NCBI RefSeq assembly: GCF_900155425.1
Contig: NZ_LT700189.1
Location: forward strand, 1,047,787 to 1,111,786
Length of the DNA: 64,000 nt
Reading direction: 5' to 3'
DNA from: Parabacteroides massiliensis
Lineage (GTDB): Bacteria; Bacteroidota; Bacteroidia; Bacteroidales; Tannerellaceae
Shown: positions 27,276 to 36,251 of the stretch, piece by piece
Position numbering within the stretch: the first letter of the stretch is position 1
Layout: every line of letters begins with the position of its first letter
Made by a program: the position numbers and the translations under genes
Notes under the pieces: generated by a model
Databases searched by the model: none
Told to the model about the DNA's origin: nothing
Seen by the model: only the letters and a program-made list of their open reading frames with translations

Positions 27276-28090
27276 ATGATTATCGTTCTTATGTGAATAT
27301 TCTTTTCAGGCAGACGGGCCGTCGTGCCGGATTCCGCCCGGAGTTTCTTCCGTTTGCGTACTTTCCTGCTGCCGGATTCGGGGTCGGGATCACCACCGTC
27401 ATACCCCATTTCGATCTTTAGCAGTTTGCCCATCAGCGAAACGATCTTCGCCTGCCGTTTCAGCATGTAAGGAGAAGGTTTTGCGGAATTGAACTTGCGG
27501 GGATTCGGTAAGGTCGCAGCGATCAGGGCTGCATCCGTCTTCGTCAGTTTATAGGCCGGTTTTTTGAAATGGGCCTGTGCGACTGCTTCGGCTCCATAAA
27601 TGCCATCTCCCATTTCGATCGAGTTCAGATAGACTTCCATGATACGTTCCTTTCCCCAGATCCATTCGATCAGGACGGTGAAATAGGCCTCAATGCCTTT
27701 GCGCAAATAGGTTCTTCCGGGCCAGAGGAACACGTTCTTGGCAGTCTGTTGCGAGATCGTGCTCGCCCCACGCACGCGCTTGCCCTTTTCGGCATCGGCA
27801 CGGGCTTTCTGTATCTGCGTCATATCGAAACCGTGATGATCGAGAAAGAGATTGTCTTCCGAAGCCACGACCGCCTGTGCCAGTGGCTGGGCGATCTTCT
27901 TCATCGGCACCCATTTGTGTTCCAGTTTGAAGGGCTTTCCGTCCCGGAACTGTTCGTACATCCGGATGAACATCAGCGGAGTGTAATAAACAGGAATGAA
28001 CTTATATGCCACCACTGCCAACAAACTGGAAACAAACAGGAACAGTAACAGATTCCGGCTTCCTATCAGTATTTTCTTCAGTATGCGCAT
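27272..28090 (-). CDS. mtgA: Monofunctional peptidoglycan glycosyltransferase MtgA
   Basis: Polymerises lipid II into glycan strands. The 272-residue protein has one N-terminal membrane anchor (LLLFLFVSSLLAVVAYKFI, about residues 14-32) and a GT51 domain. The catalytic Glu lies in VVASEDNLFLDHHGFD, and other family blocks are RGASTISQQTAKNVFLW, GKERIMEVYLNSIEMGDG and YGAEAVAQAHFKKPA. The C-terminus ends in a basic tail. It is first in the mtgA-lipB-dus overlap group and begins 35 bp after the end of xylE, so read-through from the xylose operon is possible. Confidence 0.95.
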   Translation of the reverse strand: MRILKKILIGSRNLLLFLFVSSLLAVVAYKFIPVYYTPLMFIRMYEQFRDGKPFKLEHKWVPMKKIAQPLAQAVVASEDNLFLDHHGFDMTQIQKARADAEKGKRVRGASTISQQTAKNVFLWPGRTYLRKGIEAYFTVLIEWIWGKERIMEVYLNSIEMGDGIYGAEAVAQAHFKKPAYKLTKTDAALIAATLPNPRKFNSAKPSPYMLKRQAKIVSLMGKLLKIEMGYDGGDPDPESGSRKVRKRKKLRAESGTTARLPEKNIHIRTIII

Positions 28091-28125
28091 CGATTCTTGT
28101 CTTTTCGAATGGCAAACTTACGGAT

Positions 28126-29670
28126 TTATTTCCAATATTGTTCCATCTGCTCCAGTGTCTTGCCTTTTGTTTCGGGAACGAATTTCCAGATAAACAAGGC
28201 AGCCAGAATTCCCATGATGCCATAAACCCAGTAGGCCATGCCATGATTGAACGTATCGGTCAGATACTGGCTCTTATCAAGCATCGGGAAAGTCCAGGAG
28301 ACAAGGAAATTGGCAATCCACTGCCCTGCCACGGCAATACTCATCACCGTCGAACGGATCGTATTCGGGAAAATCTCAGCCAGCAATACCCAGCAGACCG
28401 GCCCCCACGACATCGCAAAACCAGCCGTGTACACCAACATGCAAACTAATGAGCCGATACCGACGGAATGCGTATAGAAAGTCGTCCCCAAGACCATCAT
28501 CGAGACAGCCATGACCAACGCCCCGATAATCATCAGCGGACGGCGCCCGAACTGATCGACCGTAAAGATAGCCAGCACGGTAAAGGAAAGATTCACGGCT
28601 CCCACCACGATCTGCTGCAACAAGGCGGCATCAGTGGCAGCCCCCATTGTCTTAAATATCTCCGGCGCATAATACAACACGACGTTGATCCCGACAAACT
28701 GCTGAAAACCGGACAACATGACACCGACAAATATGATCAGCATGCCGAACGAACGTACCGGGAAGGCCAGAGAGACAAAAAAGCTACCGATCAAAGCAAT
28801 CTCCAATGCGCTTGTATTGCCCGCCAGCTCCAAAGCCCCGTACAAAAGCAGAAACAACACCAGCCACATTCCCATAAACAGGAAATAGGGACGCATGGAA
28901 GGTTCCTTTTTTCTGAAACTATCTTTTATTTCCTCCAGTTCGGGTGCTGCTTTTTCTTTTCCCATCAGGCGGTCCAGTACAGAGAGTGCCTTATCCGTTT
29001 TGCCGCGCATCACCAAATAACGGGGTGTTTCCGGAACAAACTTCAGAAGGACCAGGAAGAACAAAGCCGGGATAATCTCGGAGGCGAACATCCAACGCCA
29101 CCCGATCGCATGCAACCAGGCGGCATCACCCTGCAACGCGATGCTGTAATTCACGAAATAGACGACAAGCATACCGAAGATGATCGCGAACTGATTCCAT
29201 GACACTAAATTCCCTCGTTTCTCTGCAGGCGCCATCTCGGCTATATACATCGGAGAAACCATAGAAGCCAAACCGACTCCCACACCGCCGACAATCCGGT
29301 AAAACACAAAAAGGTACATGTACGTATGGTCACCGCTGCCGGGCATCCCGACAAACAGCTCCGGCCATGCCGAACCGATTGCCGACAGCAAAAACAGGAT
29401 GGCAGCCAACACAAGCGTAGGTTTCCGTCCATACTTCTGGCTGATCCAGCCGGCAAAAGAGGCGCCCAAGATACAACCGATCAGGGCACTGCTCACGACA
29501 AACCCTTCAAGCGCATTCGCCTGATCCAACGGTAGCCCGAAAGGTTCGATGAAGAATTTACGCAGCGATTCGACCGTTCCGGATATCACCGCTGTATCAT
29601 ATCCGAATAATAATCCCCCCAATGTCGCCACAAGGGTGATTCCAAAAATGTAGTAATTGTTGTTTTTCAC
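28126..29670 (-). CDS. xylE: MFS sugar porter, probable D-xylose:H+ symporter
   Basis: Twelve-segment inner-membrane transporter of the sugar porter family, 514 residues. Signature blocks are GGLLFGYDTAVISGT near the start, KYGRKPTL after segment 2, PETPRYLVMRGK at the end of the first half, QQFVGINVVLYYAPEIF in segment 7, and PETKGKTLEQMEQYWK at the C-terminus. Linkage to xylA, xylB and the regulator assigns xylose as substrate. It is separated from xylA by 210 bp that hold an inverted-repeat element, so it may be expressed at a different level. Confidence 0.92.
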   Translation of the reverse strand: MKNNNYYIFGITLVATLGGLLFGYDTAVISGTVESLRKFFIEPFGLPLDQANALEGFVVSSALIGCILGASFAGWISQKYGRKPTLVLAAILFLLSAIGSAWPELFVGMPGSGDHTYMYLFVFYRIVGGVGVGLASMVSPMYIAEMAPAEKRGNLVSWNQFAIIFGMLVVYFVNYSIALQGDAAWLHAIGWRWMFASEIIPALFFLVLLKFVPETPRYLVMRGKTDKALSVLDRLMGKEKAAPELEEIKDSFRKKEPSMRPYFLFMGMWLVLFLLLYGALELAGNTSALEIALIGSFFVSLAFPVRSFGMLIIFVGVMLSGFQQFVGINVVLYYAPEIFKTMGAATDAALLQQIVVGAVNLSFTVLAIFTVDQFGRRPLMIIGALVMAVSMMVLGTTFYTHSVGIGSLVCMLVYTAGFAMSWGPVCWVLLAEIFPNTIRSTVMSIAVAGQWIANFLVSWTFPMLDKSQYLTDTFNHGMAYWVYGIMGILAALFIWKFVPETKGKTLEQMEQYWK

Positions 29671-29748
29671 GATAGAGATTCATATAGGTAAATAATGATT
29701 TATCGGTATGGGACTTGGATGACACGGCCATACAAAATAATTGTCGTT

Positions 29749-29832
29749 TGTAGGGGCAGGGCTCTACTCTGCCCATCGAACCGGCAAGGCGGACTTTATT
29801 TTCATCGGGCGGAGTAGAACCCCACCCCTACG
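29749..29832. repeat. Imperfect 25-bp inverted repeat, GGGCAGAG family
   Basis: The arms 29749-29773 and 29807-29831 match at 21 of 25 positions. Each arm reads GTAGGGG...CTACTC..GCCC. They enclose 33 bp. Single arms of the same family occur at 40716-40740 and 41008-41032. No open frame lies inside. It is located in the xylA-xylE gap, where it could form a large hairpin in the transcript. Confidence 0.85.
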
Positions 29833-29880
29833 AGACACCATTATTTTATTGCACACCGGTAAATCAGTATTTATATGTTA

Positions 29881-31209
29881 TTAAATGTACTGGTTGATAA
29901 TCATCTCATACAATTCCTGTTTCCCGCTGATCTGCTTCGGTTCACCACCGGCAAGGGCAATCGTGCGCAGATCTTCGAGGAGGAGTTTGCCTTCTTCGAA
30001 CTTCTTTCCTTCGCCCCCATCGAAGCTGGCGTAACGTTCGGCACGCATTTTCTTGTAATCGGAATGTTCCAGGATATCGGCAGCGACCATCAAAGCACGG
30101 GCAAAAGAATCCATGCCACCGATATGAGCCAGGAAGATATCATCCAGATCGGTCGAGTTACGGCGCGTCTTGGCATCGAAGTTCGTACCGCCTGTAGTCA
30201 GGCCGCCCGCCTCGAGGATGACCAACCAAGCCTGTGTCAATTCGTAGATGTCAACCGGGAACTGGTCCGTATCCCAACCATTTTGATAATCACCGCGGTT
30301 GGCATCGATACTGCACAACATGCCCGCATCGGCGGCAGCCTGAAGTTCATGTTCGAATGTATGTCCGGCCAGTGTAGCATGGTTTACTTCGATATTGATG
30401 GCAAAATCCTTGTCGAGGCCATAATGGCGCAAGAAACCGATAACCGTTTCCGTATCCACGTCATACTGATGTTTGGTCGGTTCCATCGGTTTAGGCTCAA
30501 CCAGGAAAGTACCCTTGAAACCGTTCTTACGGGCATAGTCGCGTGCCATCGTCAACATCATGGCGAGATGTTCCTTTTCGCGTTTCATGTTGGTGTTCAG
30601 CAAACTCATATAGCCCTCACGTCCGCCCCAGAACACATAGTTTTCGCCACCTAAGGCAATACAAGCGTCGATCGCGTTCTTGATCTGCGTGCCGGCACAA
30701 GCCACAGCAGGGAAATAAGGATTTGTGGCAGCCCCGTTCATATAACGTTTATGCCCGAACACATTGGCGGTAGACCACAACAGCTTCTTCCCTGTCGCTT
30801 CCTGATGTTGCTTGGCATGTTCGACCATCGTATGCAGGTCCTTTTCAAATTCGGCCAACGTCGGCGCTTCATCCACAACATCCACATCGTGGAAACAATA
30901 GTAAGGGATGTTACACTTCGTCATAAATTCGAAAGCGGCATCCATTTTATATTTAGCACGGGAAATACGGTCTGCACCCGCATTCCAAGGAAATGTTTTC
31001 GTCCCGCCTCCGAACTGGTCGGCTCCTTCCGCACACAACGTATGCCAATAGGCCATAGCGAAACGCAGGTGATCTTTCAGTGTTTTTCCCATTACGACCT
31101 TGTTTTCATCATAATAATGAAAAGCCATCGGATTTTTCGATTCACGTCCTTCAAACTCTATTTTTCCAATACCTGGAAAAAATTCTTTTTCACCTTTAAA
31201 GTAATTCAT
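29881..31209 (-). CDS. xylA: Xylose isomerase
   Basis: Interconverts D-xylose and D-xylulose in the cytosol. Full length at 442 residues. The catalytic His is in [10 protein letters not shown] (about 100), and the metal ligands are in [15 protein letters not shown] (about 232), [19 protein letters not shown] (about 268) and [19 protein letters not shown] (about 297). [16 protein letters not shown] is also diagnostic. It is the third gene of the xyl operon, 55 bp after xylB. Confidence 0.97.
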   Translation of the reverse strand: MNYFKGEKEFFPGIGKIEFEGRESKNPMAFHYYDENKVVMGKTLKDHLRFAMAYWHTLCAEGADQFGGGTKTFPWNAGADRISRAKYKMDAAFEFMTKCNIPYYCFHDVDVVDEAPTLAEFEKDLHTMVEHAKQHQEATGKKLLWSTANVFGHKRYMNGAATNPYFPAVACAGTQIKNAIDACIALGGENYVFWGGREGYMSLLNTNMKREKEHLAMMLTMARDYARKNGFKGTFLVEPKPMEPTKHQYDVDTETVIGFLRHYGLDKDFAINIEVNHATLAGHTFEHELQAAADAGMLCSIDANRGDYQNGWDTDQFPVDIYELTQAWLVILEAGGLTTGGTNFDAKTRRNSTDLDDIFLAHIGGMDSFARALMVAADILEHSDYKKMRAERYASFDGGEGKKFEEGKLLLEDLRTIALAGGEPKQISGKQELYEMIINQYI

Positions 31210-31264
31210 GATAATAAATATTTTATTGATTACACAATTTTTTCGTTTATAAACAGCTTCTTCA

Positions 31265-32752
31265 TTACGCCAAAGCCTTCTCCAACCGTTCCTTCCAAAC
31301 CTCGAAAGCCCCGCAGTACTTGTCTGCTTTCAGCCCGTCCGGCTCTATCACATCGATCTTCTTCAGGGAAGCAAACGCCTCTTCGGCCGACGTGTAGATG
31401 CCGGCGCCTATACCGGCGCCTTTGGCTGCTCCGGCAGCCCCGTTCGTATCGTAAAGTTCGATCACCGCCCCCGTCACGCCTGCCAGCGCATCCCGGAAAA
31501 TCGGGCTTAGGAACAGGTTGGCATTACCGGCACGGATCACCCCGATATCGATCCCCATCTCATTCATGATATCCATACCATATTTGAAAGAGAAGACAAT
31601 CCCCTCTTGTGCGGCACGGGCGATATGAGCTTTATTGTGGATATTGAAATTCAGCCCGTGAATGGAACAGTCCACCTGCTTGTTCTGTAACATGCGCTCC
31701 GCCCCGTTTCCGAAAGGCAGGATCGACAGGCCTTCCGAACCGATCGGCACGGTTGCCGCCAGTTCGTTCAAAGCAGGGTAGCTTATACCTTCCGGAGCCA
31801 CATTCCGCTTCACCCACGAATTGAGGATCCCTACACCGTTGATACACAGAAGTACCCCCAAACGTATACGGTCGGCCGAATGGTTCACATGCGCAAACGT
31901 ATTCACACGGGACAACGTGTCGTAGTTCACCTTGCCGTTCACACCGTACACGACCCCCGACGTTCCGCCCGTAGCAGCTATCTCACCCGGATTCAGGACA
32001 TTCAGCGACAACGCGTTGTTCGGTTGGTCGCCTGCCCGATAAGTAACCGGCGTACCCTTCTTCAAGCCCAACTCCGAAGCGACCGATCCGAGCAATTCTC
32101 CCTGCACACCGAAAGTCGGACGGATATCCGGGATCAGTTCCTTGCTGAACCCGAAATAGCCCATCAAGTCTTCGGAAACGCAGTTATTCCGGAAATCCCA
32201 GAAGATACCTTCCGAAAGCCCCGAAACAGTCGTCACGATATCGCCCGTCATACGCATGGCGATAAAGTCGCCCGGCAACATGAATTTATGTACCTGTTCG
32301 AATATCTGCGGTTCGGTTTCCTTCACCCAGGCAAGTTTGGATGCCGTAAAGTTTCCGGGAGAGTTCAGCAAATGAGCCAAGCATTGCTTCTCGCCAATCG
32401 CCTTGAAAGCATATTCACCATAATTCACCGCACGGCTGTCGCACCAGATAATGGCCGGGCGCAGCACCTGCATCTTTTTGTCCACCAGCACAAGCCCATG
32501 CATCTGATACGAGATGCCGATCGCATCTATCTCCGTCCCCTTGATGCCCGCTTTCGCGACCGCACCCTTGATCGCTTCTTTCAGATACATCCACCAATCA
32601 TCCGGATTCTGCTCTGCCCAACCGGGACGTACGGCTTTGATCGCCGCCTCTTCTTTCGGATAAAAATCGGAGGCAAGCGTCAACCCCGTATCTTTATCGA
32701 CAATAGAAGCCTTCACCGAAGAACTTCCGATATCACAACCCAATAAACACAT
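31265..32752 (-). CDS. xylB: Xylulokinase
   Basis: FGGY-family kinase that phosphorylates D-xylulose for entry to the pentose phosphate pathway. The 495 residues start with the ATPase phosphate-1 loop [17 protein letters not shown]. The block [20 protein letters not shown] carries the catalytic region, and the second nucleotide-binding loop is [13 protein letters not shown] (about 256). Its start codon lies 9 bp after the regulator stop codon, so regulator, kinase and isomerase form one transcript. Confidence 0.95.
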   Translation of the reverse strand: MCLLGCDIGSSSVKASIVDKDTGLTLASDFYPKEEAAIKAVRPGWAEQNPDDWWMYLKEAIKGAVAKAGIKGTEIDAIGISYQMHGLVLVDKKMQVLRPAIIWCDSRAVNYGEYAFKAIGEKQCLAHLLNSPGNFTASKLAWVKETEPQIFEQVHKFMLPGDFIAMRMTGDIVTTVSGLSEGIFWDFRNNCVSEDLMGYFGFSKELIPDIRPTFGVQGELLGSVASELGLKKGTPVTYRAGDQPNNALSLNVLNPGEIAATGGTSGVVYGVNGKVNYDTLSRVNTFAHVNHSADRIRLGVLLCINGVGILNSWVKRNVAPEGISYPALNELAATVPIGSEGLSILPFGNGAERMLQNKQVDCSIHGLNFNIHNKAHIARAAQEGIVFSFKYGMDIMNEMGIDIGVIRAGNANLFLSPIFRDALAGVTGAVIELYDTNGAAGAAKGAGIGAGIYTSAEEAFASLKKIDVIEPDGLKADKYCGAFEVWKERLEKALA

Positions 32753-32761
32753 ACTATCTAT

Positions 32762-33502
32762 TTATATCTTATTAAACTTCGAATATAACTTGTTGTATTT
32801 CACCCTGTCGAACCGGTAATAGCGGGCTGCCCGGTGGTTCACGCCCTTTTCCACTTCATCCGTTTGCACGATATACTCCATCGACATCATCTTTTTATGG
32901 AAATTGCGCACATCTATATCCTTATTGTAAACGATCTCGAAAATGCGCCGCAACTGGTAAGCCGTAAACTTCGACGGAAGATAATCGAAAACGATGCCCG
33001 GTTCCGCATCCACCCAGCACCGTATCTCTTCTCTGGCAGCTTCAATAATCTCCTTATGATCGAATGGCAGATGTGGCAATTCATTGACAGGCGCCCAAAT
33101 CAGGGTATCGGACATTTCTCCCTTCGTCATTTTTTTCCCGAACTTGCATAATGCCAGATAAGCGACCGTCACGATCCGTGTGATTTTCATCTTGGAAGCT
33201 TTTTCCAACCATTGCACATCTTCTTTGTTCTTGGTGCGGGAGGGAGATCCGAAACTGCGGAACTGTTTCAAGGTAACACGTTTCAGGCCTGTCGCTTCGT
33301 TCAAGACGCGATAAGCCGCCGTATCCAGATCTTCGCTTTCATAAATCAGGCTTCCCGGCAATTTATAGCGTTTTTCGTTACTACCGGCAACTTGCCTTTC
33401 GACGAGCAATACGCATAGTTTATCTTCGTTTGTCCCGAGCAATACGCAATCGACCGAAACGTGCGGATAAAACATTTCATGCTTATCTTTCTGTGTTTCC
33501 AT
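32762..33502 (-). CDS. Nudix-fold transcriptional regulator of the xylose operon
   Basis: 246 residues from the ATG at 33502 (METQKDKHEMFYPHVSVDCV), which lies just after a promoter box. The N-terminal half is a Nudix domain, but its catalytic box is degenerate: GSLIYESEDLDTAAYRVLNEATGL lacks the R-E-x-x-E-E core, so hydrolase activity is unlikely. The C-terminal part (about 160-246, LPSKFTAYQLRRIFEIVYNK) is the winged-helix found in NrtR/AraR-type regulators. These sense a sugar or nucleotide ligand in the Nudix pocket. As first gene of the operon it most likely controls xylB, xylA and xylE, and itself. Confidence 0.88.
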   Translation of the reverse strand: METQKDKHEMFYPHVSVDCVLLGTNEDKLCVLLVERQVAGSNEKRYKLPGSLIYESEDLDTAAYRVLNEATGLKRVTLKQFRSFGSPSRTKNKEDVQWLEKASKMKITRIVTVAYLALCKFGKKMTKGEMSDTLIWAPVNELPHLPFDHKEIIEAAREEIRCWVDAEPGIVFDYLPSKFTAYQLRRIFEIVYNKDIDVRNFHKKMMSMEYIVQTDEVEKGVNHRAARYYRFDRVKYNKLYSKFNKI

Positions 33503-33525
33503 AATATCATAATAAAGATTCTGTG

Positions 33526-33533
33526 CAAATATA
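33526..33533 (-). promoter_or_regulatory. Promoter -7 element of the xyl operon
   Basis: TATATTTG on the minus strand matches TAnnTTTG exactly, 23 bp upstream of the regulator ATG, which implies a leader of about 15 nt. The -33 region is T-rich without a clear TTTG, consistent with an activated or tightly regulated promoter. Confidence 0.6.
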
Positions 33534-33636
33534 AGGCTAAAAAAGATATGGACATAATGTAATTCTAACAATATCTACTTAAAAGGATAAAAAGCCCATT
33601 ATTTAACATATATTGCATTTGCGTAAGTAGAATACA

Positions 33637-33646
33637 GGGGGGGGGG
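33637..33646. repeat. Homopolymeric tract of ten G
   Basis: Ten consecutive G on the plus strand in the 172-bp gap between the corC-like gene and the xyl promoter, about 105 bp upstream of the -7 box. Tracts of this length are prone to slippage during replication. Confidence 0.9.
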
Positions 33647-33674
33647 CACAAACCGGCCGAAACCGGATGCCGGC

Positions 33675-34952
33675 CTATTCTTTTTGCGGTATCTTGGACA
33701 CCAGGACTTTGTCTATACGGGCGCCGTCCATATCGACGATCTCGAATTCGAAGTTCAGCCAGCTCAATTTCTCGCCTGTCTTAGGAACCCGTTCCAGGAT
33801 CTCCAGGATCAGTCCGCTAAGCGTATTATAATCATGCTCGGCATACAAATCTTCCATGTCGAAATATTCAAGGAAATCATAGAAACTGTACTGCCCGTCT
33901 ACCAGCCAGGTTCCATCAGGCCGCTCGACGATCTCGGCCTCTTCTCCTACATCGGGAACCTGCCCGATCAGGCCTTCCATGATATCTTTCAGGGTCACGA
34001 TCCCCTGGATGCCACCAAACTCGTCCGTGACGATGCCATATTTCACACGTGCCTGCTTGAACTGTTCCAACGCATTATACACGCTCTGGTTTTCCGGCAT
34101 AAACTCCGCCGGGCGTATCACCTGGGACAAAGAGAAACCCGGCTCGTCGATACGGCCGAACAAGTCTTTCAGATAGACGACACCTTTTATCTCGTCAAAC
34201 TTTCCGGCGGCAACCGGATAGATGTTGAATAGATTTTCCTGAACCTTCTCGCGTATCTGCTCGATGCTGTCCGTCAGGTCCAACCATACAAGTTCGCTGC
34301 GATGCGTCATGATAGAACCGACATTGCGGTCGCCCAGGTTAAACACGCGCTCGACGATGTCCTGTTCGACTTCCTGCACTTCGCCGCCATCAAAGCCTTC
34401 TTTGACAATTGCTTTGATTTCTTCTTCCGTCACCTTGTTATCTTCCGTCGCGTCGGTCCCGATCAGTTTGACGGTCAAGGCCGTACTTTTGGACAACAGC
34501 CACACGAAAGGCGAGGCAACCAGCGAGAGTAAGTTCATCGGTTTGGCGACCAGCATCGACACCCGCTCCGCGTAGCCCATACCGATACGTTTGGGGACCA
34601 GCTCGCCTATAATCAGTGTCAGGTAAGTGACGATCACGACAATCGTGGTTTTGGAAATACCCAATGCATAAGGTTCCAGAAAAGGAATGCGGCGGACATG
34701 CTCAGCCAGGTCATAGGCAAAAGCTTCGCCCGAATACAAACCGGTCAAAATACCGATAAGCGTAATCCCGATCTGGATAGTCGAAAGAAACCGATCCGGT
34801 TCGTTTGCCAGCTTCAATGCGGTTTTGGCAGATTTGTTACCTCGTTTCGCTTCTACTTCGAGGCGTGCTTTACGTGCAGAAACCAAAGCGATCTCCGACA
34901 TAGAAAGAAGGCCGTTCAATAAGATAAGACCGATTATAATAAGTATTTCCAT
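33675..34952 (-). CDS. CorC/HlyC family transporter-associated protein (CNNM/DUF21 with CBS pair)
   Basis: 425-residue membrane protein of the hemolysin C/CorC type. It starts with a DUF21 membrane domain (LIIIGLILLNGLLSMSEIALV, then three more segments to about 150). A CBS pair follows (about 205-325, with VGSIMTHRSELVWLD and YGIVTDEFGGIQGIVTLKDIMEGL). The C-terminal CorC_HlyC domain (about 340-420) contains DGTWLVDGQYSFYDFLEYF and a DMDGARIDKV ending. Family members are linked to magnesium or cobalt efflux and membrane stability. It seems to be a single-gene unit. Confidence 0.93.
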   Translation of the reverse strand: MEILIIIGLILLNGLLSMSEIALVSARKARLEVEAKRGNKSAKTALKLANEPDRFLSTIQIGITLIGILTGLYSGEAFAYDLAEHVRRIPFLEPYALGISKTTIVVIVTYLTLIIGELVPKRIGMGYAERVSMLVAKPMNLLSLVASPFVWLLSKSTALTVKLIGTDATEDNKVTEEEIKAIVKEGFDGGEVQEVEQDIVERVFNLGDRNVGSIMTHRSELVWLDLTDSIEQIREKVQENLFNIYPVAAGKFDEIKGVVYLKDLFGRIDEPGFSLSQVIRPAEFMPENQSVYNALEQFKQARVKYGIVTDEFGGIQGIVTLKDIMEGLIGQVPDVGEEAEIVERPDGTWLVDGQYSFYDFLEYFDMEDLYAEHDYNTLSGLILEILERVPKTGEKLSWLNFEFEIVDMDGARIDKVLVSKIPQKE

Positions 34953-35046
34953 TTGCTATATGCACAGCGATTGATTAGAGAGGCGAAGATATGAATTATT
35001 CGAGTTCCGACGGCCTAACCTTATGAAAATAAATCTAATTTATACA

Positions 35047-35126
35047 TAAAAAAAGGTGGCGTATCTAAAATGCCTTGTTCTCGCGCCTGACGCGGAGATA
35101 AGCACATTTGGACACACCACCTTTTA
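35047..35126. repeat. Long imperfect inverted repeat, probable terminator of the PepSY-like gene
   Basis: The arms AAAAGGTGG and CCACCTTTT continue inward with mostly matching sequence for about 24 bp each (GGTGGCGTATCTAAAATGCC against the complement of 35104-35126). The centre holds a GC-rich CGCGCCTGACGCGG. The element ends in T-runs on both strands, directly after the minus-strand gene that stops at 35153. Confidence 0.7.
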
Positions 35127-35152
35127 TTTCGATGAGTTTAGCTAACTCATAT

Positions 35153-35458
35153 TTATTCAATCACCTCGCCTTGTTCATTCAGGACAATGGTTTGCTCCTT
35201 TTGATCTTTGTCGACAAGTACGATTTTATACTTCTTGGCTTCATCGGTTTCGGCCACGTAGGCTTCCTTCACCGCACACCCCTCGTAAGATTTGGCTATT
35301 GCATCCAGTACGGCTTGAGGAAGCTCTTTCAGTTCGATTTTCACGAAATCATCCTGCATAACGTTTTCGACCGATACCTGTACTGCCGATGCCTGTACAC
35401 TTTGTGATGCGAATGCCACACATGCTACTACTGCTACCATTAAAACAATCTTTTTCAT
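35153..35458 (-). CDS. Small periplasmic PepSY-like protein
   Basis: 101 residues from the ATG at 35458 (MKKIVLMVAVVACVAFASQSVQA, signal peptide). The mature part reads VENVMQDDFVKIELKELPQAV, then AIAKSYEGCAVKEAYVAETD, then KKYKIVLVDKDQKEQTIVLN and EQGEVIE. This is the helix plus two-strand pattern of PepSY-like (beta-lactamase-inhibitor-like) domains, common as small secreted proteins in Bacteroidales. The target is unknown. It stands alone with its own terminator-like element. Confidence 0.85.
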   Translation of the reverse strand: MKKIVLMVAVVACVAFASQSVQASAVQVSVENVMQDDFVKIELKELPQAVLDAIAKSYEGCAVKEAYVAETDEAKKYKIVLVDKDQKEQTIVLNEQGEVIE

Positions 35459-35748
35459 GACTCTAACAAATTTAAAATTAATACCTAAATGATTGAAGAA
35501 CTTCATTCAATCTGATCAAGTAAGTACAAGGATCGTACCACGGCAGCGTGCCAAAGACTCGGAAATATCTATTAAGGGCTTACAAAACAAGGCGTACAAA
35601 AAACAGATCCGTACCGGATGCCAATCCGTGAAATGTAGAAAAGGCTGTAGATGACTGTGTATTTTTTCTACATAAATTGTGGCACATCTCTCCTTATGTC
35701 CATTTTTCTTGTTAATTTAGCCACATCATTAATGAAATCTAATAGAAT

Positions 35749-36177
35749 ATGAATTTAAGTGATCCCAAAGATTGTCTGTATTGCCAGAACAATCAGACTT
35801 TACACGATCTGATGATCGAAATCGCTCCCCTCTCTGTATCCAGACTGTTCCTATTTAAAGAACAGACGTATCACGGGCGTTGCCTGGTTGCCTACAAAGA
35901 CCATGTGCACGACTTGAACATGCTCAGCGATGAAGAACGGAATGCGTTTATGGCCGATGTCGTACGGGTGACCCGCGCGATGCAGAAAGTGTTTAATCCG
36001 CAGAAGATTAATTACGGCGCATATTCGGATAAACTGTCGCACCTTCATTTCCATTTGGCTCCGAAATATGAAGGAGGACCGGACTTTGGCGGGACATTCA
36101 CCATGAACCCCCAAAAGGTGTATTTGACGGATGCGGAATATCAGGATATGGTTGAGAAGATAAAGGCGGCGTTATAA
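35749..36177 (+). CDS. HIT family nucleotide hydrolase/transferase
   Basis: 142-residue histidine-triad protein. The catalytic triad is SHLHFHLAPKYEGG (about residues 97-110, H-x-H-x-H). The N-terminal CLYCQ (residues 10-14) could be part of a zinc site, as in many HIT enzymes. LVAYKDHVHDLNMLSDEE is the usual second strand and helix. HIT proteins cleave nucleoside phosphoramidates or dinucleotides. The gene is alone on the plus strand, with an AT-rich promoter region before it and an AT-rich hairpin after it. Confidence 0.92.
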   Translation: MNLSDPKDCLYCQNNQTLHDLMIEIAPLSVSRLFLFKEQTYHGRCLVAYKDHVHDLNMLSDEERNAFMADVVRVTRAMQKVFNPQKINYGAYSDKLSHLHFHLAPKYEGGPDFGGTFTMNPQKVYLTDAEYQDMVEKIKAAL

Positions 36178-36186
36178 GGATTTCAG

Positions 36187-36237
36187 ATTTATGATTTATG
36201 ATTTATTTTATCGACACATAAATCATAAATCATAAAT
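36187..36237. repeat. Perfect 20-bp AT-rich inverted repeat between convergent genes
   Basis: ATTTATGATTTATGATTTAT at 36187-36206 pairs exactly with 36218-36237, with an 11-nt loop. The arms are built from a 7-bp repeat (ATAAATC), which continues once more beyond the right arm to 36244. It lies between the convergent HIT and isomerase genes and may serve both as terminator. A shorter version of the same word occurs at 44917-44940 after vorB. Confidence 0.85.
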
Positions 36238-36251
36238 CATAAATTTTTTGC

